Shown: positions 19,557 through 27,713 of the stretch, in pieces
How the letters are laid out: each line of letters begins with the position of its first letter
Numbering within the stretch: position 1 is the first letter of the stretch
Assembly: GCA_019689555.1 (NCBI GenBank)
Contig: JADGHE010000034.1
Span: forward strand, 1-36,208
Reading direction: 5' to 3'
DNA from: Variibacter sp.
GTDB taxonomy: Bacteria; Pseudomonadota; Alphaproteobacteria; Rhizobiales; Xanthobacteraceae
DNA length: 36,208 nt
Made by a program: the position numbers and the translations under genes
Notes under the pieces: generated by a model
The model's database searches: none
What the model was told of the DNA's origin: nothing
What the model saw: only the letters and a program-made list of their open reading frames with translations

Positions 19557-20249
19557 GTGAAACTCGAGCTCCTCTCCACCCTGAACGCCGAACGCGCTGC
19601 GCGCCGCGCGGTCATCGTCGTCACCAATGTGGAGTCGGGCGAGCAGCGGCTCGTCACGGCGGCCGACGTTGCGGCCGATCCGCTCAAGGACGTGCTCGAG
19701 GAGCGGCTTCGTTCCGGCAAGAGCGGCATGATCGAGGCGGAGGGCGCCCGGCTCTTTCTCACCGTCTACGTGCCGCCGCCGCGCCTCGTCGTCATCGGCG
19801 CGGTGCATATCAGCCAGGCGCTCGCGCCCATCGCGCGGCTGCTCGGCTACGACGTGACCATCGTTGACCCGCGCACGGCCTTCGCCACGGCCGAGCGCTT
19901 TCCCGACGTGTCCGTGATCGCCGAGTGGCCGGACGTGGCGCTGCCGCCGCTCGGCATCGACCACTACACGGCGTTCGTCGCGCTCACGCACGATCCCAAG
20001 ATCGACGATCCTGCGCTCCTGCACGCCATTGAGCGCGAGTGCTTCTACATCGGCGCGCTCGGCTCGAAAAAGACGCATGCGCGGCGCATCGAGCGGCTGA
20101 AGGCCAAGGGCGCGACCGACGCCGATCTTTCCCGCATCCACGCGCCCATCGGGTTGGACATCGGCGCGGTGTCTCCGCCCGAGATCGCCGTGGCGATCAT
20201 GGGCGAGATCACGGCGGCGCGGCGTCTCGAGGGAGGCAGGCGGCGATGA
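19557..20249 (+). CDS. XdhC/CoxI family protein, Rossmann domain
   Basis: This 230-residue protein equals the C-terminal NAD(P)-binding-like part of XdhC. The dinucleotide-type loop is VVIGAVHIS (78-86), followed by IARLLGYDVTIVDPR. Further family marks are ALTHDPKIDDPAL and FYIGALGSKKTHARR, then LDIGAVSPPEIAVAI. It starts with MKLELLSTLNAERAARRAVI and has about 70 residues before the Rossmann fold. It overlaps the next gene by 4 bp (ATGA), so cofactor delivery and cofactor synthesis are translationally coupled. Confidence 0.9.
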   Translation: MKLELLSTLNAERAARRAVIVVTNVESGEQRLVTAADVAADPLKDVLEERLRSGKSGMIEAEGARLFLTVYVPPPRLVVIGAVHISQALAPIARLLGYDVTIVDPRTAFATAERFPDVSVIAEWPDVALPPLGIDHYTAFVALTHDPKIDDPALLHAIERECFYIGALGSKKTHARRIERLKAKGATDADLSRIHAPIGLDIGAVSPPEIAVAIMGEITAARRLEGGRRR

Positions 20250-21862
20250 AATTCGGTCCGGTTCCGATCGCTGAAGCCGAAGGCGCGATTGCGGTGCATT
20301 CGATCCGCACGCCCGGCCTCGTGCTGAAGAAGGGCACGGTCGTCGGGCAGGAGGAGATCGGGGCGCTGGGCGCCGCCGGCATCGAGACCATCGTCGTCGC
20401 GCGGCTCGAGGCCGACGACGTGCCGGAGGATGTCGCCGCCGCCGAGATCGCGGCGGCTGCTGCCGGCGACCGCGTGCGGGTCGACCGCGCCTTCACGGGC
20501 CGCTGCAATCTCTTCGCCGCCGGCGCGGGCGTGCTCGTGCTCGACACCGAGGGGATCAACCGCCTCAACGCGGTCGACGAGTCGATCACGTTGGCGACGC
20601 TGCCCGCCTTCAAGCCGGTGGTCGAGGGCGAGATGATCGGCACCGTCAAGATCATCCCGTTCGCGGTCGACAGGGCCGCGCGCGATCGCGTGCTCTCCGT
20701 CGCCGCCGGCCGGACGCTGATCCGCGTTGCGCCCTACCGCATCGCCAGGGTCGGCGTGGTGTCCACGGTGCTGCCGGGCCTCTCCGACAAGGTGATCGAC
20801 AAGACGCTCCGCGTGACGGCCGAGCGGCTCGCGCCCGCCGGCGCGACGATCGTCGCGGAGCGGCGGGTGCCGCACGAGACCGCTGCGCTTTCGGCGGCGG
20901 TGGCGGAGGTTCTCGCGGCGGGCGCCGAGCTCGTGCTCGTGTTCGGCGCCTCCGCGATCGCCGACCGCCGCGACGTCATCCCCGCCGCGATCGAGGCGCA
21001 GGGAGGACGCATCGAGCATTTCGGCATGCCGGTCGACCCCGGCAACCTGCTACTGGTCGCAGACCTTGAGGGACGGCCGGTGCTGGGTGCGCCCGGCTGC
21101 GCGCGCAGCCCCAAGGAGAACGGCTTCGACTGGGTGCTGAGGCGCCTGCTTGCCGGCCTGCCGGTGACGCGCGAGGACATTTCGCGCATGGGTGTGGGGG
21201 GCCTGCTGATGGAGATCGTGACGCGCCCGCAGCCGCGCGAGGAACCGGCGGCCGAAGGCCGCTGCGTCGCCGCGGTGGTGCTCGCGGCCGGCCAGTCGCG
21301 CCGCATGGGCGGTCCCAACAAGCTGCTCGAATCCATCGGGCAGAAGCCGCTCGTGCGCCGGGCCGTCGAGCAGGTGCTCGCCTCGCAGGCGGGCCCGGTC
21401 GTCGTGGTGACGGGCCACCAGCGCGAGCGGGTCGAGGAGGCGCTCGCGGGCCTGCCCGTGCGCTTCGCCCACAACCCGCACTTCGCCGAAGGGCTTTCGA
21501 CCTCGCTGAAGACGGGCATTGCCGCTCTTCCGCCGGACGTCGATGCCGCCATCATTTGCCTGGCCGACATGCCGCAGGTGGACGCGAAGCTGATCGACCG
21601 CCTCATCGCCGCCTTCGACCCTGCGGCCGGGGCGCTGATCGTGGTGCCGACCTTCGAGGGCAAGCGCGGCAATCCGGTGCTGTGGGCGCGGCGCTTCTTT
21701 CCCGATCTCGGCGCCCTCCAGGGCGACGTCGGCGCGCGGCACCTGATCGGAACCTATGCCGATGCGGTGGTCGAGGTGCCGGTCGAGAACCGTGCCGTGT
21801 TCATCGATGTCGACACGCCGGACGCGCTCGCCGCGGCGCGGGCGGCGGTCGAGCCCGTCTGA
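20246..21862 (+). CDS. MoeA-like / MocA cytidylyltransferase fusion
   Basis: This 538-residue two-domain protein acts in molybdenum cofactor maturation. The N-terminal part (about 1-335) is a molybdopterin-binding (MoeA/MogA-like) domain, with LVFGASAIADRRDVIPAAIE and GMPVDPGNLLLVADLEGRPV near its end. The C-terminal part (about 340-538) is a MocA/MobA-like nucleotidyltransferase: LAAGQSRRMGGPNKLLE begins at L346 and ICLADMPQVD holds the metal-binding aspartate. Xanthine-oxidase-family enzymes with Cox-type subunits use molybdopterin cytosine dinucleotide, so the transferase is predicted to be CTP-specific (MocA). It overlaps the XdhC-like gene by 4 bp and ends the Cox locus. Confidence 0.9.
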   Translation: MKFGPVPIAEAEGAIAVHSIRTPGLVLKKGTVVGQEEIGALGAAGIETIVVARLEADDVPEDVAAAEIAAAAAGDRVRVDRAFTGRCNLFAAGAGVLVLDTEGINRLNAVDESITLATLPAFKPVVEGEMIGTVKIIPFAVDRAARDRVLSVAAGRTLIRVAPYRIARVGVVSTVLPGLSDKVIDKTLRVTAERLAPAGATIVAERRVPHETAALSAAVAEVLAAGAELVLVFGASAIADRRDVIPAAIEAQGGRIEHFGMPVDPGNLLLVADLEGRPVLGAPGCARSPKENGFDWVLRRLLAGLPVTREDISRMGVGGLLMEIVTRPQPREEPAAEGRCVAAVVLAAGQSRRMGGPNKLLESIGQKPLVRRAVEQVLASQAGPVVVVTGHQRERVEEALAGLPVRFAHNPHFAEGLSTSLKTGIAALPPDVDAAIICLADMPQVDAKLIDRLIAAFDPAAGALIVVPTFEGKRGNPVLWARRFFPDLGALQGDVGARHLIGTYADAVVEVPVENRAVFIDVDTPDALAAARAAVEPV

Positions 21863-22007
21863 CACCGCTTTCGGGCGACCGGGTCGGCCGCGCCGCGTGG
21901 CGCTCTGAGCCCCGAAGAGGGGGGCGAAGTCCCGGGCCGCCCGGCCGGTGCGTGCCCCACTCGGGCGTCTTGCCTCCCGGGGGCCAGGCGGCGGCATGCG
22001 CCCTGCG

Positions 22008-22232
22008 GAACGTCTCAGGCCTATCCGGCCTTGGGCCGGCGGTGTGCGCCACGGGGCGCAAAACGTCTCTGGCCTCCCGCGTCCGACACAGGCGGAACGT
22101 CTCAGGTTCTCCGACTTCGGGATGGGGCCGCCAACACGCGTCTCACGCCTCCAGCATCCGGTAAAAGGCCGTACGTTTCAGGCCGGCCCTGGGGCCGGGC
22201 GGGCGTTGGGCCTCTGGCAGAACGTCTCAGGC
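22008..22232 (+). repeat. Irregular array of the 13-bp motif GAACGTCTCAGGC
   Basis: Copies are at 22008-22020 (GAACGTCTCAGGC), 22061-22073 (AAACGTCTCTGGC), 22095-22107 (GAACGTCTCAGGT), 22171-22183 (GTACGTTTCAGGC) and 22220-22232 (GAACGTCTCAGGC). A degenerate copy is at 22137-22149 (CGCGTCTCACGCC). Start-to-start steps are 53, 34, 42, 34 and 49 bp. The first copy is followed by hairpin CCGGCC-TTG-GGCCGG (22025-22039) and the fourth by CCGGCCC-TG-GGGCCGG (22184-22199). Weaker partial matches lie at about 21966 and 22324-22332. Spacers differ in length and sequence. The whole 620-bp gap (21863-22482) has no supportable gene. Confidence 0.7.
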
Positions 22233-22375
22233 TGCCCGGCGTGGCGGTGCCCCTCCGACGCGCCAAAACGGTTTGCTCGGGGCCGCGCTGCGATGTGCCC
22301 GCGCAAGCTCCCGTTTAACCTCTCGTCTCTGCGTCGACCCCTGGGGCCGCCGCGACCCCCGCCGTTTTGTGTCGC

Positions 22376-22415
22376 CCGCCTTGTCCTCCCGCCTTGTCCT
22401 CCCCGCCTTGTACCC
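22376..22415. repeat. 13-bp tandem repeat CCGCCTTGTCCTC
   Basis: Two perfect copies (22376-22388 and 22389-22401) are followed after one extra C by a degenerate third, CCGCCTTGTACCC (22403-22415). The repeat sits 35 bp before the tetR operator. It is a short slippage-prone tract with no evident function. Confidence 0.75.
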
Positions 22416-22449
22416 CGCGCTCTTGATTTCCCGGCTCCTTGGTTTACAC

Positions 22450-22467
22450 TGACTGACCAGTCAGTCA
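22450..22467. promoter_or_regulatory. TetR-type operator, 18-bp palindrome
   Basis: TGACTGAC-CA-GTCAGTCA is a perfect 8+8 palindrome 15 bp before the ATG of the TetR gene. Size, symmetry and position are those of an autoregulatory TetR operator that would block the promoter of the whole efflux operon. TTTACA at 22443-22448 is a possible -35 box directly upstream; no convincing -10 box is visible, as expected if the operator occupies the core promoter. Confidence 0.8.
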
Positions 22468-22482
22468 CTTTGGGCAAATCTC

Positions 22483-23283
22483 ATGGCGAATTCGCGGGAC
22501 AGGGCGCGGGAAGCCGCCGCGACGCGAGGGCGCGGGGCTGGCGCGATCGACGACGCGGGCGACGCGGGCCAGGCGGGCCACGCCGGTCAGGCTGGCCATA
22601 CCGCCCGTGCCGAAGCGCGCCCGCCGGCCGCGCCGGAGCCGGCCGGCCCGCAGGCGGCCCGGGGCGGCGGCCGGCCCGCGTCCCGCCGCCGGCAGAAGAG
22701 CGCCGCGACGCGCGAGGCGATCCTCGCCGCCGCGCTCGACGAATTCTCCGCGCGCGGCTACGCCGCCGCGCGGCTCGACGACGTGGCGCGCCGCGCCGGC
22801 GTCGCCAAGGGCACGATCTACGTGCATTTCCGCGACAAGGAGACCCTCTTCGAGGAACTGGTGCGCGCGTATCTCGGGCCTGTCATCAACGGGGTTGCGA
22901 CGGCGCCGGGCGAGGACCTTTCGGTGCGGGCCTTCGCCGAGCGCGTCGTCGACACTTTCGTGCGGGAGGTCCTCGGCACGCGGCGCAAGGATGTGCTGCG
23001 GCTCGTCCTCACCGAAGGGCAGCGTTTCCCCCAGCTCGCCCACATCCACTATCGCGAGGTCGTCAATCGGGCTTTGCCCTTCGTGCGCGAGAGCCTGAAG
23101 CGGGCCTACGAGCGCGGAGAAATGAAGAGCGATGCGCTCGTCCGCTTCCCGCAGCTCCTGGTCGCGCCGGGGCTCATGGCCGTCATCTGGGATGCGCTGT
23201 TCTCTCGCTTCGAGCCGCTCGACGCGGCGGCGCTGATGCGCGCGCATCTCGACCTCATTCTCGAAGGGGAGGGGGCGCCATGA
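22483..23283 (+). CDS. TetR-family repressor of the efflux operon, with long N-terminal extension
   Basis: This 266-residue regulator has a normal TetR DNA-binding domain at about 74-125: TREAILAAALDEFSARGYAA and the helix-turn-helix VARRAGVAKGTIYVHFRDKE. The C-terminal ligand domain resembles CecR/AcrR-like members. Ahead of the domain are about 70 residues of low complexity (GDAGQAGHAGQAGH, then Pro/Ala/Arg). This extension is unusual, but the perfect operator 15 bp upstream of this ATG supports it as the real start. No strong ribosome binding site is visible. The gene overlaps the HlyD gene by 4 bp. It probably represses itself and the three transport genes until an inducer binds. Confidence 0.9.
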   Translation: MANSRDRAREAAATRGRGAGAIDDAGDAGQAGHAGQAGHTARAEARPPAAPEPAGPQAARGGGRPASRRRQKSAATREAILAAALDEFSARGYAAARLDDVARRAGVAKGTIYVHFRDKETLFEELVRAYLGPVINGVATAPGEDLSVRAFAERVVDTFVREVLGTRRKDVLRLVLTEGQRFPQLAHIHYREVVNRALPFVRESLKRAYERGEMKSDALVRFPQLLVAPGLMAVIWDALFSRFEPLDAAALMRAHLDLILEGEGAP

Positions 23284-24263
23284 CGGCGGTGCGGCGCGCC
23301 CTTCGCAGGTTCGCGATCGGCCTTGTCGTTCTGGCGCTCGCCGGGTGCGGCGACGGAAACGAGCGGCGCTATCAGGGATGGGTCGAGGCCGATTTGATCT
23401 TCGTCGGACCCGACGAGTCGGGCCGGCTCGAGACGCTCAACGTGCGCGAGGGCTATACGCTCGCCGCGGGGGCGCCGGTTTTCGCGCTCGACTCCGACCT
23501 GCAGAAGGCGGACCTCAAGGCGGCGCAGGCGACGGAGGCCGAAGCGCGGGCGCGCCTTTCCCGGCTGGAGAACGCCCAGCAACGAAACGAGGAGATTGCG
23601 GTGCTCAAGGCGCAGGAGCGCCGGGCGGAGGCCATGCTCGCCCTTTCCACCTCCGAACTCGAGCGTCAGAAGGCGCTCGCGGCGAAAGGCATCGCCGCCC
23701 AGGCGCAGCTCGACGCCGCGACCGCGAATTTCAACCGCGACCGCGCCGCGCTCGACGAAATCCGGCGGCAGATCGTGGTCGCCCAGCTTTCGGCGCGCGA
23801 GGAGGACATTGCGGCCGCCCGCCAGGCCCTCGCCGCGGCCGAGGCGCGCCGCGCCGCGGCCGAAACGCGCCTCGCGCGGCGGCGCGTCGCGAGCCCGGCC
23901 TCGGGCGTCGTGCAGCAGGTCTATTTCCGCGTGGGCGAGATGGTGCCGGCGGGCAAGCCGGTCTTCGCGCTGCTGCCGCCCGAAAACGTGAAGATCCGCT
24001 TCTTCGTGCCGCAGGCGGCGCTGCCGCAGATGGCCATCGGCGGCCGGGTGCGCGTCCGCTGCGACGGCTGCGCGGACGAAATCGCCGCGCGCATCAACTT
24101 CATCGCCGGCTCGGCGGAGTTCACCCCGCCGGTCATCTACAGCCGCGAGGAGCGCGACAAGCTCGTCTTCCTCGTCGAGGCCGTTCCCGAGCACCCCGAA
24201 CGGCTGCGCGTCGGCCAGCCGGTCGACGTCGTGCCGGGCGGCGCGGAGAGGGCCGAGCGATGA
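23280..24263 (+). CDS. HlyD/YbhG-type membrane fusion lipoprotein
   Basis: This is the periplasmic adaptor of a tripartite efflux pump, 327 residues. A lipoprotein signal is visible: hydrophobic GLVVLALAGC with C23 as the lipidated cysteine. Next come a half-motif biotinyl-lipoyl domain (GRLETLNVREGYTLAAGAPV) and a long Ala/Glu/Arg-rich coiled coil at about 75-205. The returning lipoyl half is RVASPASGVVQQVYFRVGEM, followed by a beta-barrel domain. The length and gene context resemble YbhG of E. coli, although YbhG has a plain signal. It overlaps tetR and the ATPase gene by 4 bp each. Confidence 0.9.
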   Translation: MTAVRRALRRFAIGLVVLALAGCGDGNERRYQGWVEADLIFVGPDESGRLETLNVREGYTLAAGAPVFALDSDLQKADLKAAQATEAEARARLSRLENAQQRNEEIAVLKAQERRAEAMLALSTSELERQKALAAKGIAAQAQLDAATANFNRDRAALDEIRRQIVVAQLSAREEDIAAARQALAAAEARRAAAETRLARRRVASPASGVVQQVYFRVGEMVPAGKPVFALLPPENVKIRFFVPQAALPQMAIGGRVRVRCDGCADEIAARINFIAGSAEFTPPVIYSREERDKLVFLVEAVPEHPERLRVGQPVDVVPGGAERAER

Positions 24264-25186
24264 GCGCGCCGGACATCGCCATCGACGTGCGCGGGCTGAC
24301 GAAGTCGTTCGGCGGCCGCGTGGTGGTGCGCGATCTGTCGATGCAGGTGCGGCGCGGCACCATCTACGGCTTTCTCGGGCCGAACGGCTCGGGCAAGACC
24401 ACCACGATCCGCATGCTCTGCGGGCTGCTGACGCCGGACAAGGGTGAGGGCACCTGCCTCGGCTACGACATCCGCACCCAGGCGCGCGAGATCAAGCGCC
24501 ACGTCGGCTACATGACGCAGAGGTTCAGCCTCTACCAGGACCTTTCGGTGCGCGAGAACCTCGAGTTCGTCGCGCGGCTCTATGGGATGCCAGATCCGCC
24601 GGCGGCGGCGCGCGCGATGATCGCGCGGCTCGGCCTCGAGGGCCGCGAGAGGCAGCTTGCGGGCGAGCTTTCCGGCGGGTGGAAGCAGCGGCTCGCGCTC
24701 GGCGCCTGCACGCTGCCCAACCCCCAGCTCCTGCTGCTCGACGAGCCGACGGCGGGCGTCGATCCGAAGGCACGGCGCGAGTTCTGGAACGAGATCCACG
24801 CGCTCGCCGCCGAAGGTCTCACCGTGCTCGTGTCCACCCACTACATGGACGAGGCCGAGCGCTGCCACGAGATCGCCTACATCGCCTATGGCGAGCTGCT
24901 GGCCCACGGCACGGTCGAGGGCGTGATCGAGCGCTCGAAGCTCGTCACCTACACGGTGACGGGCGACGATCTGCAACGACTCGCGGCCGAGCTGGAGCAT
25001 CGGCCGGGCGTCGACATGGTGGCTCCGTTCGGCGGCAGCCTGCATGTCTCGGGCCGCGATCCGCAGGCGCTCGAGGCCGCGATCGCGCCCTATCGCGACC
25101 GGCCGGGCCTGAACTGGACCCGGTCCGGGCCGTCGCTCGAAGACGTGTTCATCGAGCTGATGACGCGCGCGCGGGACAACTTCTGA
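24260..25186 (+). CDS. ABC-type multidrug export ATP-binding protein (YbhF-like, single domain)
   Basis: This 308-residue ATPase of an ABC-2 exporter has Walker A GPNGSGKTT (40-48), a Q-loop in YMTQRFSLYQDL, signature LSGGWKQR (137-144), Walker B LLLLDEP (157-163) and a switch His in VSTHYMDEAERC. LSGGWKQR and the TQRFSLY Q-loop are typical of the YbhF/CcmA-like drug export group. E. coli YbhF has two ATPase domains in one chain, while this protein has one. A C-terminal domain of about 80 residues ends with SLEDVFIELMTRARDNF, usual for the family. The start overlaps the HlyD stop (ATGA). Confidence 0.92.
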   Translation: MSAPDIAIDVRGLTKSFGGRVVVRDLSMQVRRGTIYGFLGPNGSGKTTTIRMLCGLLTPDKGEGTCLGYDIRTQAREIKRHVGYMTQRFSLYQDLSVRENLEFVARLYGMPDPPAAARAMIARLGLEGRERQLAGELSGGWKQRLALGACTLPNPQLLLLDEPTAGVDPKARREFWNEIHALAAEGLTVLVSTHYMDEAERCHEIAYIAYGELLAHGTVEGVIERSKLVTYTVTGDDLQRLAAELEHRPGVDMVAPFGGSLHVSGRDPQALEAAIAPYRDRPGLNWTRSGPSLEDVFIELMTRARDNF

Positions 25187-25198
25187 GAGGAGGCGGCC

Positions 25199-26359
25199 AT
25201 GAGCGTGCTCGGCGCGGCGGATGCGCCCGGTGCTGCTCCGACGAACGGATTCTGGCGCCGCACCTGGGCGATGCTGATCAAGGAGTTCATCCAGCTCCGG
25301 CGCGACCGCGTCTCGTTCGCGATGATCATCATGATCCCGCTGATGCAGCTCGTTCTGTTCGGCTACGCCATCAACACGCAGCCGCGCGATCTGCCGACGG
25401 CGGTGCTTCTGCACGAGCGATCGGATGTCGGGCGCGCGATCCTCGCCGCGCTGGCGAACACTCGCTACTTCCGCATCACGCACGAAGTCCGCACGGAGGC
25501 CGAATTCGACCGACTCATGGCCTCGGGCCAGGTGCTGTTCGGCATCGAGGTGCCGGCGGGCTTCGAGCGGGCGCTGCGGCGGGGCGACCGTCCGGCCTTG
25601 CTGATCGCCGGCGACGCAACCGACCCCGTGGCCGCGGGCTCGGCGCTGGGCGCGCTTGCGCAGGTCGCGCAGACGGCCCTGGCCTACGAGCGCGGGATCC
25701 CCGAGTTCTCCTCGCCGCCATTCGAAATCCGCGCGCACGCGCGCTACAACCCCGCCGCCTCGACGCAGCTCAACATCGTGCCGGGGCTCGTCGGCACGAT
25801 TCTCACCATGACGATGCTCATCTTCACCGCGCTGTCCGTCACGCGCGAGATCGAACGCGGCACGATGGAGAGCCTGCTTTCCATGCCGATCACGCCGATC
25901 GAGATCATGCTCGGCAAGATCGTGCCCTATATCATCGTCGGCTTCCTCCAGGCTTCGCTCATCATCGGCGCCGGCGTTTGGCTGTTCGGCATCCCGGTGC
26001 TCGGGAGCCTCGCGCTGCTCGCGGGCCTCAGCACGCTGTTCATCACCACGAATCTGTCCATCGGTTACACGTTTTCGACGCTCGCGCAAAACCAGTTGCA
26101 GGCCGTGCAGATGGCGATGATGTTCTTTCTGCCCAACATCCTCCTGTCGGGCTTCATGTTCCCCTTTGCCGGCATGCCGGGCTGGGCGCAGTGGATCGGG
26201 GAGGCGCTTCCGCTCACGCACTACCTGCGGATCGTGCGCGCCATCCTGCTCAAGGGCGCGACCTTTGTCGATCTGCACTACGATGCGGCGATTCTCCTGG
26301 GGCTGATGCTGGTCGCGATGACGATCGCCGTGACGCGTTTCCGCCGCACGCTCGATTGA
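25199..26359 (+). CDS. ABC-2 type export permease (YbhS/YbhR-like)
   Basis: This 386-residue inner-membrane permease has the ABC2_membrane_3 layout. One N-terminal helix (VSFAMIIMIPLMQLVLFGYA) is followed by a large periplasmic domain of about 130 residues and five C-terminal helices. Conserved marks are SVTREIERGTMESLLSMPIT and FFLPNILLSGFMFPFAGMP with ALPLTHYLRIVR. A GAGAGGAGG ribosome site precedes the ATG. Only one permease gene is present, whereas E. coli has YbhS and YbhR, so this pump would use a homodimer. An outer-membrane channel such as TolC must come from elsewhere. Confidence 0.92.
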   Translation: MSVLGAADAPGAAPTNGFWRRTWAMLIKEFIQLRRDRVSFAMIIMIPLMQLVLFGYAINTQPRDLPTAVLLHERSDVGRAILAALANTRYFRITHEVRTEAEFDRLMASGQVLFGIEVPAGFERALRRGDRPALLIAGDATDPVAAGSALGALAQVAQTALAYERGIPEFSSPPFEIRAHARYNPAASTQLNIVPGLVGTILTMTMLIFTALSVTREIERGTMESLLSMPITPIEIMLGKIVPYIIVGFLQASLIIGAGVWLFGIPVLGSLALLAGLSTLFITTNLSIGYTFSTLAQNQLQAVQMAMMFFLPNILLSGFMFPFAGMPGWAQWIGEALPLTHYLRIVRAILLKGATFVDLHYDAAILLGLMLVAMTIAVTRFRRTLD

Positions 26360-26482
26360 CGCCGGCATCGGGCGGAGAGGCGGCAGCGCCGTGCCTTTGC
26401 CTTGTGGATTTCGAATGGGATTGGGGCGCAAGCTGCGCTATATGCTGGCCGCCAGAGCACGACAGGGTTCGGGACACGGCCG

Positions 26483-27712
26483 ATGAGCGCGGGAGCGAAG
26501 GATGTGGCGGAGGCGTCGAGCCGGCGGCGCGCTATCGGCTTTCTCAACTGGGGTCACGCCGTCGACCATTATGTTCTCTTGATCTTCCCGACGGTGGTGA
26601 TCGGGCTCGAGGCGGTCTACGGCCGCCCCTACGGCGAGCTCATCGTTCTCGGCACCGCCTGCTTCGCCGCGTTCGGCGTCTTCTCGCTGCCGGCCGGCTG
26701 GCTCGCCGACCGCTGGAGCCGCCGCAACATGATGGCGCTGTTCTTTCTGGGCTGCGGCGTTTCCGTGGCGGGCGCGGCGCTCGCGCCGAACTTCATCGTC
26801 CTCACCGTCGCGCTGTTCGCGCTCGGCATGTTCGCGGCGATCTACCACCCGGTCGGCATGGCGATGCTGATCGACATTTCGCAGGCGCGCGGGCGCACGC
26901 TCGCGCTCAACGGTGTGTGCGGGAACCTCGGCGCGGCGCTCGCGGCCGGAATCACGGCGGCGCTCGCGTCCTGGTTCGGATGGCGCGGCGCGTTCCTGAT
27001 CCCCGCGGCCGCCTGCGTGCTGACGGGCGTCGCCTTTCTCGCGCTGATGCCGGACGACAGCCACCGGATCGGCAAGCGTGCAAGCGTCGCCGAGGTGGTG
27101 TTCTCGCCGCGCATGGCGGCGATCGTATTCGGACTCTACGTCGTGATTTCGCTCGCCGGCGGGCTGATCTTCAACACGGTCTCCGTCGCGCTGCCCAAAA
27201 TCGTGGACGAGCGGCTGGGCGGCGGCATTTCGCTGATGGCCGTCGGCGGCCTGACGACCGCGGTTTTCCTGTGCGGCGCGCTGGCGCAGCTCGCGATGGG
27301 GCGCCTCGTCGAGCGCTATCCGCCGCTCCTGCTCTATAGCGGCGTGGTGGCGCTGCAGTTCGCCGCCATCGTCTGGTCGGCCTTTGCGACGGGCGTCATG
27401 CTCCTGGTCGCACTCGCCGTCACCATGTCGGCGATCTACGGGCAGGTGACGTCGGGCGACATCGTGATCGCCCGGTACACCGCCGACGCCTGGCGTGGCC
27501 GGGTCTATGCGGTGCGCTATTTTCTCACCTTCGTTTCATCCGCCGCCGCGGTCTCGGCAATCGGGCTGCTCCACGCGCAGGGCGGGTTCGATCTTGTGCT
27601 CGGGGCGATCGCCGCCGTTGCGGCGGTGCTCTTGGTGTCCGTCCAGTCGTTCGTTTTGCTGGCAATGAGCCTCGAGCGCGGCCAGCGGCGCGTAATCCAG
27701 GCGGCGGAATAG
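26483..27712 (+). CDS. MFS transporter, fosmidomycin-resistance (Fsr)-like
   Basis: This 409-residue major facilitator protein has about 12 hydrophobic segments. The N-terminal half starts with AIGFLNWGHAVDHYVLLIFP and carries the MFS motif A region (GWLADRWSRRNMM) and FAAIYHPVGMAML, which recalls the Fsr subgroup. The ATG at 26483 is used. The 123-bp gap after the permease gene contains GCGC-AAGCT-GCGC (26427-26439) overlapping a TATATG, so it may have its own promoter. The stop is 1 bp before the next start, so it is co-translated with the glycosyltransferase. The substrate is unknown. Confidence 0.85.
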   Translation: MSAGAKDVAEASSRRRAIGFLNWGHAVDHYVLLIFPTVVIGLEAVYGRPYGELIVLGTACFAAFGVFSLPAGWLADRWSRRNMMALFFLGCGVSVAGAALAPNFIVLTVALFALGMFAAIYHPVGMAMLIDISQARGRTLALNGVCGNLGAALAAGITAALASWFGWRGAFLIPAAACVLTGVAFLALMPDDSHRIGKRASVAEVVFSPRMAAIVFGLYVVISLAGGLIFNTVSVALPKIVDERLGGGISLMAVGGLTTAVFLCGALAQLAMGRLVERYPPLLLYSGVVALQFAAIVWSAFATGVMLLVALAVTMSAIYGQVTSGDIVIARYTADAWRGRVYAVRYFLTFVSSAAAVSAIGLLHAQGGFDLVLGAIAAVAAVLLVSVQSFVLLAMSLERGQRRVIQAAE

Positions 27713-27713
27713 G

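Noticed and set aside
22008..22232. CRISPR array
   Set aside because: The repeat is only 13 bp, spacers are 21-40 bp of irregular length, several copies are degenerate and no cas genes are present.
24137..26431. Minus-strand open frame of 764 codons opposite the ABC exporter genes
   Set aside because: Shadow of the ATPase and permease genes; composition is Arg/His/Glu-rich and no family is recognisable.
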